Both the position numbers and the translations under genes were made by a program. Shown here piece by piece: positions 27,169-36,883 of a stretch of 64,000 bases of DNA (positions are counted from its first letter, which is position 1; every line of letters starts with the position of its first letter). Location: the NCBI RefSeq assembly GCF_900142285.1, contig NZ_FRAJ01000003.1, positions 62,001 to 126,000 on the forward strand. Direction: 5' to 3'. The stretch comes from Caminicella sporogenes DSM 14501. Its GTDB lineage: Bacteria > Bacillota > Clostridia > Peptostreptococcales > Caminicellaceae. The notes beneath the pieces were generated by a model that saw nothing but the letters and a program-made list of their open reading frames with translations, made no database searches and was not told the origin of the DNA.

Positions 27169-27182
27169 CGAACGCATGTTCT
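27169..27182 (-). promoter_or_regulatory. LexA box of recA
   Basis: CGAACGCATGTTCT (plus-strand reading) matches CGAAC-N4-GTTCG at all but the last base. It sits just downstream of the -10, where bound LexA would block RNA polymerase. Confidence 0.88.
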
Positions 27183-27188
27183 AATAGA

Positions 27189-27217
27189 ATTATATACTAT
27201 CTTTCTTAATAGGTCAA
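27189..27217 (-). promoter_or_regulatory. recA promoter
   Basis: On the minus strand TTGACC (27212-27217), 17 bases, TATAAT (27189-27194). The -35 lies 10 bases after the cinA stop, so recA has its own start site. Confidence 0.85.
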
Positions 27218-27226
27218 CTGAATATT

Positions 27227-28462
27227 TTAATATTTTTCAATAATTTTTCTTATTATATTTAAAGCTGTCATTGCCGAATAATTTCTAATTTTATTTCTAC
27301 TTCCATTAAAATTATATTTATAATAAAATGTTTTTTCATCAGTAGAAACTCCAATATAAACTAATCCAACAGGTTTTTTAGATGTAGCCCCTGTCGGTCC
27401 TGCAATACCAGTTATAGATAGACATATTTTGCTGCCTGTAATATCTTTCAAACCTTCTGCCATTTCCATGGCTGTTTCTTTGCTTACAGCACCATATTTT
27501 TCAAGAGTTTCTCTTTTCACTCCAAGCTCATCTATTTTTGCTCTGTTACTGTAAGTAACTATGGCTCTATCTAAAACACTTGATATTCCCGGAATAGAAG
27601 TTAGTTTAGAAACTAGTAATCCACCCGTACATGATTCTGCTAAAGATATTGACACATTTTTTCTAATAAGCATATCACCAACTACTTCTTCTAAAGATTG
27701 ATTGTTATAACTGTATATGAATTTATCAAGACGTTTTTTTATTTCTTGTTTGATAGGATTTATAAGTTTTTCAGCTTCTTCTAAAGATTTTCCTCTAGCA
27801 GTAATTCTTAAACTAAGTTCTCCTTCGTTTGCATATGTAGCAAGTGTAGGATTTGTCTGATTTGATATTAAATCTTGTAAAATCCATTCAAGTTTTGATT
27901 CTCCTATTCCAAAAAATTTTATTATATCAGATTTAATTATGTACTTGCTTTTTTCTGCAAGATAAGGTTTTACATAATTTTGAAACATCAAATTCATTTC
28001 TCTCGGCGGACCGGGCAGGCAAATGATAATTTTTTCATTTTCATTTAAAATAAATCCCGGTGCTGTTCCAATATCATTAGGTAAAACAATTGCTCCTTCT
28101 GGAATAAATGCCTGTTTTATATTATTATCAGTCATTTCTCTATTGATTTTTTCAAAATAATATTTGATTTTTTTTAATGAATCTTCATTGAGCTTTAATT
28201 CTTTGCCAATAAAGCGTGAAATAATTTCCTTAGTCAAATCATCTTGAGTAGGACCTAAACCTCCAGTAGTTATAACTATATCTGAAATGTCTAATGCAGT
28301 TTTAAATATATTTTCTAATCTATCAGGATTATCTCCTACACTAAAGTGATATAATACATTATAACCTAATTCATTTAGCTTGCGTGATAAGAAAAAAGTA
28401 TTAGAATTGATTGTTTGCCCCATTAAGAGCTCAGTACCTACAGATAAAATTGAACAGTTCAA
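27227..28462 (-). CDS. cinA: CinA family competence/damage-inducible protein
   Basis: 411 residues in two domains. The N-terminal MoaB/MogA-like domain (about 1-170) shows SVGTELLMGQTINSN, ITTGGLGPTQDD and LPGPPREM. The C-terminal PncC-type domain (about 255-410) shows AESCTGGLLVSKLTSIPG and SITGIAGPTG. Members combine ADP-ribose pyrophosphatase and NMN deamidase activity in NAD recycling. I choose the TTG at 28462, eight bases after AAAGGAGG; an in-frame ATG at 28486 precedes that site. It sits between pgsA and recA as in Bacillus. Confidence 0.92.
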   Translation of the reverse strand: MNCSILSVGTELLMGQTINSNTFFLSRKLNELGYNVLYHFSVGDNPDRLENIFKTALDISDIVITTGGLGPTQDDLTKEIISRFIGKELKLNEDSLKKIKYYFEKINREMTDNNIKQAFIPEGAIVLPNDIGTAPGFILNENEKIIICLPGPPREMNLMFQNYVKPYLAEKSKYIIKSDIIKFFGIGESKLEWILQDLISNQTNPTLATYANEGELSLRITARGKSLEEAEKLINPIKQEIKKRLDKFIYSYNNQSLEEVVGDMLIRKNVSISLAESCTGGLLVSKLTSIPGISSVLDRAIVTYSNRAKIDELGVKRETLEKYGAVSKETAMEMAEGLKDITGSKICLSITGIAGPTGATSKKPVGLVYIGVSTDEKTFYYKYNFNGSRNKIRNYSAMTALNIIRKIIEKY

Positions 28463-28527
28463 TAATATGAGGCCTCCTTTTAGCAAGTTTTTTAAAATAA
28501 AACTTTCAAGTCTTAAATTATAAAAAA

Positions 28528-29064
28528 TTACTGTCTTAAAACTTTTTTATTTACATATATATAATCGACACCTGAAATAATAGTTAGTATTACAGCAATC
28601 CAAGTAGCTATTGTATTAAAAGGCAAGTTTATTAAACTAAAAGGATAATTATTAAATAATATAGAAATAATCATAACTATTTGAGAAATAGTTTTTGCTT
28701 TTCCCCATGGACTTGCAGCAATAACTATTCCTTCTGCTGCTGCAATTGCTCTAAAAACACTTATAGTAAATTCCCTTGAAATAATGATTACTACAACCCA
28801 TGCAGGCAATTTTCCCATTTGAACAAAAGACACTAAAGCAGCAGTTACTAGCAATTTATCTGCTAGAGGGTCCATAAATTTACCTAACTTTGTTATTTGA
28901 TTTCTACTTCTAGCTATATACCCATCAAGGCTGTCAGTTAATGCAGCTAAAATAAATATTAAAGCAGCAATAGTAATTCCATAAGGAATTTTTGACAGTA
29001 AGAATACCATAAAAATAGGGATTAAAAAGATTCTAGCAATTGTCAGTTTGTTCGCTAAATTCAT
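28528..29064 (-). CDS. pgsA: CDP-diacylglycerol-glycerol-3-phosphate 3-phosphatidyltransferase
   Basis: 178-residue integral membrane enzyme making phosphatidylglycerophosphate, the first committed step to phosphatidylglycerol. The CDP-alcohol phosphotransferase motif D-x2-DG-x2-AR-x8-G-x3-D-x3-D is complete, starting DSLDGYIAR at residues 43-51. About five hydrophobic segments are predicted. The ATG lies inside the end of rimO (32-base overlap) with ATAGGAGAGG ahead, implying translational coupling. Confidence 0.95.
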   Translation of the reverse strand: MNLANKLTIARIFLIPIFMVFLLSKIPYGITIAALIFILAALTDSLDGYIARSRNQITKLGKFMDPLADKLLVTAALVSFVQMGKLPAWVVVIIISREFTISVFRAIAAAEGIVIAASPWGKAKTISQIVMIISILFNNYPFSLINLPFNTIATWIAVILTIISGVDYIYVNKKVLRQ

Positions 29065-30394
29065 TAATAACCTCTCCTATCAAATCATATTCTAATGCAT
29101 CTATAATTTTCACTTTAAAAAACTCACCTATTTTCAGCTTTTTATTTGACTGAACATAAACTATTCCATCAACTTCCGGTGCATCAAACTCAGTTCTGCC
29201 TATATATACATTTTCATTCTCAACCTTTTCTTCTATAAGTATATCATATATATTGCCTATCTTATCCATATTCTTTTTATAAGAAATATCTTTTTGCAGT
29301 TGCATTATCTTATTTAATCTTTCTTCTTTAATTTCTTGAGGAATTTGATTTGGAAATTTTGCAGCTGGAGTATTTTCTTCTAAGGAATATGTAAAAACTC
29401 CTAATCTGTCAAATTCCACTTCTTTTATAAATTCCAAAAGTTCATTAAACTGTTCACCAGTTTCACCCGGAAAACCTACTATTATGGAAGTCCTAATTGC
29501 AATAGAAGGTATTTTACTTCTAAATTTATTAATTAAATTAATGATAGATTGCTTTGTAGTTTTTCTATTCATCTTTTTCAATATTTCATCATTGCAGTGC
29601 TGAAGTGGAATATCTATATAGTTGCATATTTTTTTATTACTAGCCATCAAATCTATTAAATCATCACTTATAATATCTGGATAAGAATACTGAAGTCGTA
29701 TCCATTTTATATTATCAATTTTGCTTAATTCTTCAAGAAGCTGAGTTAATTTATAATTCCCATACAAGTCAATGCCATATCTTGTTATATCCTGTGCTAT
29801 TATTATTAATTCCTTAATACCTTTGGAAGCTAAAATTTTAGCCTCTTCAATTATAGTTTCAATAGGTCTACTTCTATATCTGCCTCTTATTTTTGGAATT
29901 ATACAGTAAGTACAGTAGTTGTCACATCCTTCCGCTATTTTCAAATATGCAGTATGAGATGGAGTAGTTAACATTCTAGGTAAATTATAATCTATATGAG
30001 CATTAATATCTTTTATATTTATATATCTTTTTTTATTTTCAATTAAATTTTTTATTACATCAGCTATTTCATCAAAATTTGTAGTTCCTATAAATGCATC
30101 TACTTCAGGAAGTTCCATAGATAATTCATTGAAATATCTTTGAGATAAACAACCGGTTACAATAATATATTTACATTTTCCTTCTTTTTTTAGTCTAGAA
30201 AGTTCTAAAATAGTATCTACAGATTCTTCTTTTGCACTTTCTATAAAACCACAAGTATTTATTATAATTACATCTGCTTCATATTCATTATCAACTATTT
30301 TATAATTATGTCTATCTAAAATTCCCAACATTATTTCAGAGTCAACTAAATTTTTTGAACATCCTAATGTTTCTAAATAGACTTTTAAATTCAT
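29033..30394 (-). CDS. rimO: Ribosomal protein S12 methylthiotransferase RimO
   Basis: 453-residue radical-SAM methylthiotransferase modifying an aspartate of ribosomal protein S12. The opening VYLETLGCSKNLVDSE is the RimO form of the UPF0004 domain. The radical-SAM cysteines are in AEGCDNYCTYCIIP, followed by KIRGRYRSR, unlike the tRNA enzyme MiaB at 11 kb. A TRAM domain ends the protein. The ATG overlaps the mnmH stop by four bases (ATGA), so mnmH-rimO-pgsA form one operon. Confidence 0.95.
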   Translation of the reverse strand: MNLKVYLETLGCSKNLVDSEIMLGILDRHNYKIVDNEYEADVIIINTCGFIESAKEESVDTILELSRLKKEGKCKYIIVTGCLSQRYFNELSMELPEVDAFIGTTNFDEIADVIKNLIENKKRYINIKDINAHIDYNLPRMLTTPSHTAYLKIAEGCDNYCTYCIIPKIRGRYRSRPIETIIEEAKILASKGIKELIIIAQDITRYGIDLYGNYKLTQLLEELSKIDNIKWIRLQYSYPDIISDDLIDLMASNKKICNYIDIPLQHCNDEILKKMNRKTTKQSIINLINKFRSKIPSIAIRTSIIVGFPGETGEQFNELLEFIKEVEFDRLGVFTYSLEENTPAAKFPNQIPQEIKEERLNKIMQLQKDISYKKNMDKIGNIYDILIEEKVENENVYIGRTEFDAPEVDGIVYVQSNKKLKIGEFFKVKIIDALEYDLIGEVINEFSEQTDNC

Positions 30395-31461
30395 TGTTTT
30401 ATCTCCTCTCTTTTGCCTTGAAAAGTTTTTAAGATAAATATTTCAACTTCTTTTACTGCATCTAAAATGCTTTCATAATTAACCTCAAGGTCGTAATTTT
30501 TAAATTTATTAATAGAATATTTATAAAACGAATCATAATAATTGTCTATTAAATATCTTATTACATACCTATAATCTTTAATTTTTATTTTGTTTACAAG
30601 TTTTTCTACACTTTCACTCCCTAACCTCTTTTTTAAATTTAATATTGCTTCAATTATTTTTTCATCAACTTTTTCTTTATTTTTAATATAATCATTATAA
30701 ATGTTGTCAATTCTATTTTCTATATTTGTATTTATTAAAATATGATAGCCATTATTCATAGCTTTAAGTATTTCATCTGGGATATTTATATTTCCAACTC
30801 TTTTGCTTTCGCTTTCAACAAGAACATACCCTGATTTATTATAATAGAGCTTGTTAAAAACTATAGACTCAAAATTTTTTTGTGTTGGAGGATTATCTGG
30901 AAATAATATATTGCCAAATACAGAACCTGAATTTTTAGCAATATACTCAAAATCAATTACTGGATAATTTAATCTTTCCAAATGCTCTAGTATATGTGTC
31001 TTGCCAACTCCTGTTAGCCCATGAAGTACTACAAATTTAATGTTTTTTGTTTTAGTTTCTATAAAATCGATTACATATCGTCTATAAGCTTTATATCCTC
31101 CTTCTAATTGATAAACATTGTCAACTCCTAAAACATTCAGTACATTGCAAACTGATTTACTTCTAGTACCACCTCTCCAGCAGAAAATAATTATATTTTT
31201 ATATTTTTTCTTTATTTCTAATATTTGTCTATATATGCTTTCAAGTTTAGAAGATGCAAAGCGAAGTCCTAAACTCTTTGCTTCCTCTATGCTCTTATTT
31301 CTATATATATTTCCAATCAGTATTTTTTCATCATCATCTAATATGGGAATATTTATAGAATTTGAAATAGTTGCCTGCTTAAATTCTTTTGGAGAACGAA
31401 CATCAATAAAAATTGAATTAGACAAGTTAAGTGCTGCTTCTATACTAATTTTATTTACCAT
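30391..31461 (-). CDS. mnmH: tRNA 2-selenouridine synthase
   Basis: 356 residues. A rhodanese domain (about 1-130) has catalytic C94 in FCWRGGTRSKS, the signature that separates MnmH/SelU from plain rhodaneses. A P-loop domain has GLTGVGKT at 148-155. It converts 2-thiouridine at wobble positions to 2-selenouridine through a geranylated intermediate, using selenophosphate. This predicts a selD gene elsewhere in the genome. Its place upstream of rimO suggests a unit for translation-related modification. The ATG follows AGGGTGATG. Confidence 0.9.
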   Translation of the reverse strand: MVNKISIEAALNLSNSIFIDVRSPKEFKQATISNSINIPILDDDEKILIGNIYRNKSIEEAKSLGLRFASSKLESIYRQILEIKKKYKNIIIFCWRGGTRSKSVCNVLNVLGVDNVYQLEGGYKAYRRYVIDFIETKTKNIKFVVLHGLTGVGKTHILEHLERLNYPVIDFEYIAKNSGSVFGNILFPDNPPTQKNFESIVFNKLYYNKSGYVLVESESKRVGNINIPDEILKAMNNGYHILINTNIENRIDNIYNDYIKNKEKVDEKIIEAILNLKKRLGSESVEKLVNKIKIKDYRYVIRYLIDNYYDSFYKYSINKFKNYDLEVNYESILDAVKEVEIFILKTFQGKREEIKQ

Positions 31462-31515
31462 AACAAATCATCACCCTATTACTATTGAAATTTTAAAAAT
31501 TTATATAATAAATTG

Positions 31516-31547
31516 TTAAGAGTAAAACTAACTAGTTTTACTCTTAA
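31516..31547 (-). terminator. Intrinsic terminator after ftsK
   Basis: A 15-base-pair palindrome (31516-31530 with 31533-31547, core AAGAGTAAAACTA) includes the ftsK stop. Confidence 0.8.
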
Positions 31548-33819
31548 ATTCTTCAAATTCTTCTTTGCTGATTAAAACATTTCGAGGTTTACTGCCCTGA
31601 CTTTCGCTAACTATTCCCCTCTTTTCCATTTCATCAATAATTCTGGCAGCTCTATTATAACCTATTCTAAACTTTCTTTGAAGCATAGAAATAGATGCCT
31701 GCTGAGAATTTACAACTAGTTCAATTGCTTCAGGAAGTAGCTCATCAACTTCTTCAGATTTACTAATTTCTTCAAAATTATCTAATATATCATCTTCATA
31801 TGTAATATCTGATACTTGACTTTTTATAAAATCTACAACTCTTTGGACTTCTTCATCTGATACAAAAGCTCCTTGTACTCTCTTAGGTTTTGCAGAGCCT
31901 ACTGGATAGAAGAGCATATCCCCTTTTCCCAATAGTCTTTCAGCTCCACCCATATCTAATATAGTTCGTGAATCAGCTTGAGATGATACTGCAAAGGCTA
32001 TTCTTGAAGGAATGTTGGCTTTAATTACCCCAGTTATTACATCTACAGATGGCCTTTGTGTAGCTACTATAAGATGTATTCCTGCTGCACGAGCCATTTG
32101 AGCTAATCTACATATTGCATCTTCTACTTGGTTTGGAGCTACCATCATCAAATCGGCTAACTCATCTATTATGACTACAATCTTTGGCAGTTTTTCTTTA
32201 TTTAACTGAATCATTTTATTATTATAGCTATCTAAATCTCTCACATTATTCTCAGCAAATAATTTATATCTATTTGTCATTTCCTGAACAGCCCAGTTTA
32301 GTGCAGTAGAAGCTTTTTTAGGGTCTGTCACAACTGGCATTAAAAGGTGAGGAATACCATTGTAATTGCTAAGTTCTACAACTTTTGGGTCTATTAATAA
32401 GAATTTTACTTCATCTGGAGAAGATTTAAATAAAATACTAGTAATAAGAGTATTTACGCATACACTTTTTCCAGAACCCGTTGCACCAGCTATTAACATG
32501 TGGGGCATTTTAGCTAAATCTGCAACTATTGGACTTCCAGAAATATCTTTTCCAAGTACAAATGTCAAACTTGATTTACTGTTTATATAAACATCACTTT
32601 CTATTACCTCTCTTAATGTAACAATTGTTGAAACATCATTTGGAACTTCAATCCCAACAGCTGATTTACCGGGAATAGGTGCTTCAATACGAATATTTTG
32701 TGCAGCTAAACTTAAAGCTATATCGTCAGCAAGATTTACTATTTTACTCACTTTTACTCCGGGACTAGGCTGAATTTCAAATCTCGTAATTGTCGGTCCT
32801 TTACTTATATGATTTACTCCAGCATCTACTCCAAAGTTATTTAAAGTTTCCTCTAAAATATCTGCTTTTTTAGCTAATATTTCTTCTTCATCTTTTTCAG
32901 AACTATTATTTTTATTATTATTTAATAAGCTTATATCAGGTAACTTATATTCACTTTCATCATTTGTATTAATTTTTAGATTTTCATTATTATTACCTGC
33001 ACTATTACTTATTTTAGTAGCTTTTACTTCTATATTCTTTTTATCTTCATTTTTATTTAAATCCTGCTTATCACTATTAATGGTCGTATAATCAAGAATT
33101 TTAATTTTTTCATCAACTTCTTTTGATAAAGCAGAATTATCTATAATTGTCTTTTCACTGCCACCATTTATTGAAATTGTAATCTTAGTTTTCTTTTCTT
33201 TTTCTTTTTTTACATCATTAAGTTTTTGCCCAATAAACTTTAAAAGTTTTTTTAGTGATGATGTAAAAAAGTTAAAGAATTCAGCAATAGATAAATTTGT
33301 TGAAATCATTATTGATATTATAACTAATGTGGCAACTACTACATAACTGCCTTTAATTCCAAATAGATATTTAAAAAAGTAAGTAATAAAGCTTCCTAAA
33401 ATTCCACTGCCCAGTCCTTCTTGACCTAAATAATAGACAGTTCGAAAACTAGTCTGATTAAATATTTTATCTGGCAAATATTTATTGTTTATAAGCGTGT
33501 AAATAATTATAAGACAAGTAAATAAAGTAAGTGAAGATATTACAAATTTCAATTTGATTTTTTTAAGCTCATTATTAAAAGAAAAAATACCATAAAATAT
33601 TATTATATATGGAATTACATAAGAAGTTTTGCCAAGCAGTCCCATAAAAATACTTTTTAATAAAATACCAAATTTGCCTACTGAATTTGTATGTAAACTT
33701 AAAAGAGAAAGAATACCAAATGATATAATAAATAGTGAAATGATTTCATAGTTCTTTGTACGATTTTTACTCTGCTTTTTAGATTGTTTTTTATTTTGTC
33801 TTTTGTTACGTTTTGCCAT
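31528..33819 (-). CDS. ftsK: DNA translocase FtsK/SpoIIIE
   Basis: 763 residues. A lysine/glutamine-rich N-terminus and four membrane segments (about 20-175) are followed by an acidic asparagine-rich linker (about 200-300). The motor domain has Walker A GATGSGKSVCVN and Walker B KIVVIIDELADLMM. The C-terminal gamma winged helix (about 690-755) recognises polar sequences. It pumps DNA through the division or sporulation septum. I prefer the ATG at 33819, eight bases after AAGGGA; an in-frame ATG at 33828 is almost on top of that site. Confidence 0.95.
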   Translation of the reverse strand: MAKRNKRQNKKQSKKQSKNRTKNYEIISLFIISFGILSLLSLHTNSVGKFGILLKSIFMGLLGKTSYVIPYIIIFYGIFSFNNELKKIKLKFVISSLTLFTCLIIIYTLINNKYLPDKIFNQTSFRTVYYLGQEGLGSGILGSFITYFFKYLFGIKGSYVVVATLVIISIMISTNLSIAEFFNFFTSSLKKLLKFIGQKLNDVKKEKEKKTKITISINGGSEKTIIDNSALSKEVDEKIKILDYTTINSDKQDLNKNEDKKNIEVKATKISNSAGNNNENLKINTNDESEYKLPDISLLNNNKNNSSEKDEEEILAKKADILEETLNNFGVDAGVNHISKGPTITRFEIQPSPGVKVSKIVNLADDIALSLAAQNIRIEAPIPGKSAVGIEVPNDVSTIVTLREVIESDVYINSKSSLTFVLGKDISGSPIVADLAKMPHMLIAGATGSGKSVCVNTLITSILFKSSPDEVKFLLIDPKVVELSNYNGIPHLLMPVVTDPKKASTALNWAVQEMTNRYKLFAENNVRDLDSYNNKMIQLNKEKLPKIVVIIDELADLMMVAPNQVEDAICRLAQMARAAGIHLIVATQRPSVDVITGVIKANIPSRIAFAVSSQADSRTILDMGGAERLLGKGDMLFYPVGSAKPKRVQGAFVSDEEVQRVVDFIKSQVSDITYEDDILDNFEEISKSEEVDELLPEAIELVVNSQQASISMLQRKFRIGYNRAARIIDEMEKRGIVSESQGSKPRNVLISKEEFEEFKSKTS

Positions 33820-33903
33820 GTTTCTCATTCCCTTCCTATGTATGTAAAAATAAGCTTATAAGTTTGAAAATCTTTTAATTTTATACTACAAGGTCAAAAA
33901 AAT

Positions 33904-33930
33904 AAAAGTGTTAATAAAATCAACACTTTT
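33904..33930 (-). terminator. Intrinsic terminator after tepA
   Basis: AAAAGTGTT (33904-33912) with AACACTTTT (33922-33930); on the minus strand it is followed by ATTTTTTTG. Confidence 0.8.
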
Positions 33931-33971
33931 AAAAACATTATAACACAGAAATTTCAATTGAAAAATAGATA

Positions 33972-34694
33972 TTAAACATTATCTTTTTTAGGCTCTTTTC
34001 TTTCATTTATTAATTCTTTTAATTTTGACAGAGCTTTGTTTATACCTCCTACTTCATCTATAAGTCCATATTTAACGGCTTCTTCTCCTATAAGAATTGT
34101 CCCTATATCATTTGCTATTTCATCTGTTTCATTCATTAGTTCTAAGAGTTTTTCTCTATCTATCTTTGATGTCCTTATTATAAAATTTATTATTCTTTCT
34201 TGCATTTTTTCAAAATACTTAAATGTTTGTGGTACGCCAATTACTAATCCATTCATTCGTATAGGATGTATAGTCATTGTAGCTGTAGGCACAATAAATG
34301 AATAATTACAAGATGTTGCAAGAGGAACTCCTATACTGTGACTTCCACCTAATACAAGAGATACTGTAGGCTTTGAAAGGCTTGCTATCATTTCTGCTAT
34401 AGCTAGTCCTGCTTCGACATCTCCTCCAACTGTATTTAAAATTACTAAAAAACCTTCTATTTCAGGATTTTGTTCAACAGCTATGAGTTGCGGAATAATA
34501 TGTTCATATTTTGTAGATTTGTTCTGAGGAGGTGAAACACTATGTCCTTCTATATGTCCTATTATGGTAATAAATTGAATTTTATTGCTTAACTTAGGTA
34601 CATTTTGTGTGCCCATTTCTTTAATATTTTTAAGATTGGTATTTATATCGGATTTTAGTTTGATTTTAGATGGAATATTAGTCTGTTCAGTCAT
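33972..34694 (-). CDS. tepA: ClpP-like serine protease, TepA/YmfB type
   Basis: 240-residue ClpP-class protease homologous to B. subtilis TepA. Seen are the ClpP-like [17 protein letters not shown], a probable nucleophile serine in [11 protein letters not shown] and a probable histidine in TIHPIRM. The N-terminal 45 residues are charged and it has no signal peptide. Earlier work tied TepA to protein translocation and spore protein turnover; its substrate is unsettled. The ATG at 34694 follows GGGAGTG; the frame extends to a TTG at 34709. Its position between dapG and ftsK matches Bacillus. Confidence 0.87.
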   Translation of the reverse strand: MTEQTNIPSKIKLKSDINTNLKNIKEMGTQNVPKLSNKIQFITIIGHIEGHSVSPPQNKSTKYEHIIPQLIAVEQNPEIEGFLVILNTVGGDVEAGLAIAEMIASLSKPTVSLVLGGSHSIGVPLATSCNYSFIVPTATMTIHPIRMNGLVIGVPQTFKYFEKMQERIINFIIRTSKIDREKLLELMNETDEIANDIGTILIGEEAVKYGLIDEVGGINKALSKLKELINERKEPKKDNV

Positions 34695-34749
34695 TTTAAA
34701 CACTCCCAATTATTTTATAGTCATATTATTATTTTGACCATAAAAAAAA

Positions 34750-34773
34750 CTACTATACTTGAAAATATAGTAG
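34750..34773 (-). terminator. Intrinsic terminator after dapG
   Basis: CTACTATA (34750-34757) with TATAGTAG (34766-34773); on the minus strand followed by TTTTTTTT. Confidence 0.88.
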
Positions 34774-34790
34774 CTTTTTTGAAATACATT

Positions 34791-35996
34791 TTATTTATTT
34801 AATAATTCATAATGCAGTGCTCTTACAGCTTTTTCAAGATTATCTCTAGTTATTAGACATGATATAGTCGTATTTGAATCTGATGTTTGAAGTATTTTTA
34901 TATTTTCATTAGAAAGTATTTTTACTATTTTCGCCATAACTCCCGGAACACCATGAATTCTATGACCTATAGCTGTTACTTTACTACAATTAGTAGTCAG
35001 TTTATATTTTAAATTATAAAAATCTAATATTGATTTTAATATAGTCAAATCTTTTTCTTCTATTGTAAATACTTTTCTCTCTTCAAAGAAATTTATCATA
35101 TCAATACTTATTTTATTTTTTTCTAATCCATCTAAAAGCAGTTTATTTTTTTCATCATCACTATCTATTTCGATATTTACTTGTACTATATCATTTTTGT
35201 AAGCAATAGCAGTAAATAAAGTTTTAGAACATATATTTGAAAAAGTATATTCACTTTTTTTAATAGTTGTTCCATCTGAATCTGTAAAAGTATTTTTTAT
35301 TTTTAATGTAATATTTGACCTTTCAGCAATTTCTACAGCCTTAGGATGAATAACTTTTGCCCCATCTGTAGCCATTTGATACACTTCATCATAAGATAGA
35401 CAGTCTATAACATTTGCATCTGGAACTAATCTTGGATCGGCAGTCATAACGCCATCTACATCTGTATAAATTTCAACTACATCTGCTTTTAAAGCTTCTC
35501 CTAGTATTACAGCAGTAGTATCACTGCCTCCTCTTCCAAGTGTAGTTATATCTCCGTTTTCAGTTATACCTTGAAATCCTGTTACTACAACTATTTTGTC
35601 TTCTTTTAGATTTTCAATAATATTTTTGGGGTCTACTCTTTTAACACATGCATTTCCAAAATTTTCGTCTGTTATAATTCCTGCTTGAAAACCTGTCATT
35701 GCAACTGCGTCATATCCTTTAGATTTTATAGTATTTGCCATTATAACAGATGATATTATTTCCCCACAGCTCATTATTAAATCTAATTCTCTACTACATC
35801 GTTCAGAAAAAATTGAATTTGCAAAATTAATTAAAGTATCAGTTGCATATGAATCTCCTTTTCTCCCAATTGCAGATACTACAACTACTGGTTTTTTCCC
35901 AGATAATTTTGTTTCAATAATTTTATCTGCAATTTTATCCCTAAGCTCTTGAGAAGCTACTGAAGTACCTCCAAATTTTTGAACAACTATATTCAT
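34791..35996 (-). CDS. dapG: Aspartate kinase
   Basis: 401-residue monofunctional aspartokinase, first step of lysine/diaminopimelate, threonine and methionine synthesis; diaminopimelate also feeds peptidoglycan and spore dipicolinate. The kinase signature VVQKFGGTSVAS is at residues 3-14, and TTLGRGGSDTTAV and YTDVDGVMTADPR follow. Two C-terminal ACT segments (about 265-400) bind feedback effectors. The symbol rests on position beside tepA as in B. subtilis; the effector is not read from sequence. The ATG follows GAGGGGG; an in-frame TTG lies upstream at 36011. Confidence 0.92.
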   Translation of the reverse strand: MNIVVQKFGGTSVASQELRDKIADKIIETKLSGKKPVVVVSAIGRKGDSYATDTLINFANSIFSERCSRELDLIMSCGEIISSVIMANTIKSKGYDAVAMTGFQAGIITDENFGNACVKRVDPKNIIENLKEDKIVVVTGFQGITENGDITTLGRGGSDTTAVILGEALKADVVEIYTDVDGVMTADPRLVPDANVIDCLSYDEVYQMATDGAKVIHPKAVEIAERSNITLKIKNTFTDSDGTTIKKSEYTFSNICSKTLFTAIAYKNDIVQVNIEIDSDDEKNKLLLDGLEKNKISIDMINFFEERKVFTIEEKDLTILKSILDFYNLKYKLTTNCSKVTAIGHRIHGVPGVMAKIVKILSNENIKILQTSDSNTTISCLITRDNLEKAVRALHYELLNK

Positions 35997-36080
35997 AGAT
36001 TTCCCCCTCAAAGTAATTAATCTGCCTGTAATTTATATTTATGAAAATAAATTTATGAGTGTTACCATACAAAATGTATT

Positions 36081-36344
36081 TTACAAGTAAAAATTATTTT
36101 CGCTAGAATTTTCAATTTCTATTATTATCATATCACTTCCTATTTTTTTAACACAATCCCAAGGAATTTCAATAAAGTCTTTATCATTAAAAAAAGAAAA
36201 ATGACTTTTTATATCAGGTACCAATAGAGCTTTAATTTTACCAGTTTTCTCATCTATAAGTAAATCAGAATCTGAAAGCATGCCTAATCTGCAGCCATCA
36301 CTTAAATTGACAACTTCTTTTCCAGCAAGTTCACTAAATCTCAT
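36081..36344 (-). CDS. ymxH: YlmC/YmxH family PRC-barrel sporulation protein
   Basis: 87-residue single PRC-barrel-like domain. MRFSELAGKEVVNLSDGCRLG and the later DFIEIPWDCVKKIGSDMIIIE are the family pattern. It is conserved in spore formers, and in B. subtilis lies next to the M16 protease gene mlpA, as here with dut between. The molecular role is not established. The ATG follows AAAAGGGGAGAT. Confidence 0.9.
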   Translation of the reverse strand: MRFSELAGKEVVNLSDGCRLGMLSDSDLLIDEKTGKIKALLVPDIKSHFSFFNDKDFIEIPWDCVKKIGSDMIIIEIENSSENNFYL

Positions 36345-36422
36345 TTATTATCTCCCCTTTTTTCAAACAGTTTTTTATTACTTTTTACTATATTTATAAT
36401 TAAAGGAGAGATTTTATTACTT

Positions 36423-36857
36423 TTAAATTCCCGTAGAACCAAATCCATTTTCGCCTCTATCTGTATGATTTAAATCCTCTACTAAGTTCCATTTTACTTT
36501 AACGTATTCACTGATAATAAGCTGTGCTATTCTATCACCTTTATTAATTATAAAATCTTTTTCACCTAAATTAATTAATGGAACTCTTATTTCACCCCTA
36601 TAATCGCTGTCAATAGTACCTATTCCATTAATAACCGTAACTCCATACTTTATAGCAAGACCACTTCTAGCTCTAACTTGAGCTTCTAAATGGCTAGGAA
36701 GTTCTATATACAGTCCTGTCGGTACTAATACTCTTTTAAATGGCGATAATATTATTTTTTCATCTATATTTGCCATTAAATCCATGCCAGAAGCACCTTC
36801 AGTTTCATATTTAGGAAGCGGTAAATCAGATTTATTGATAATATTTACAGAAATCAT
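36423..36857 (-). CDS. dut: dUTP diphosphatase
   Basis: 144-residue trimeric dUTPase hydrolysing dUTP to dUMP, which keeps uracil out of DNA and supplies thymidylate. Conserved motifs in order are GASGMDLMA, RARSGLA, GTIDSDYRGEI with its catalytic aspartate, RIAQLI, and the C-terminal RGENGFGSTG that closes over the active site. Length is standard. The ATG follows CAGGAGGAA. Confidence 0.97.
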   Translation of the reverse strand: MISVNIINKSDLPLPKYETEGASGMDLMANIDEKIILSPFKRVLVPTGLYIELPSHLEAQVRARSGLAIKYGVTVINGIGTIDSDYRGEIRVPLINLGEKDFIINKGDRIAQLIISEYVKVKWNLVEDLNHTDRGENGFGSTGI

Positions 36858-36883
36858 TTGTATTCCTCCTGAAAAATCTAATC

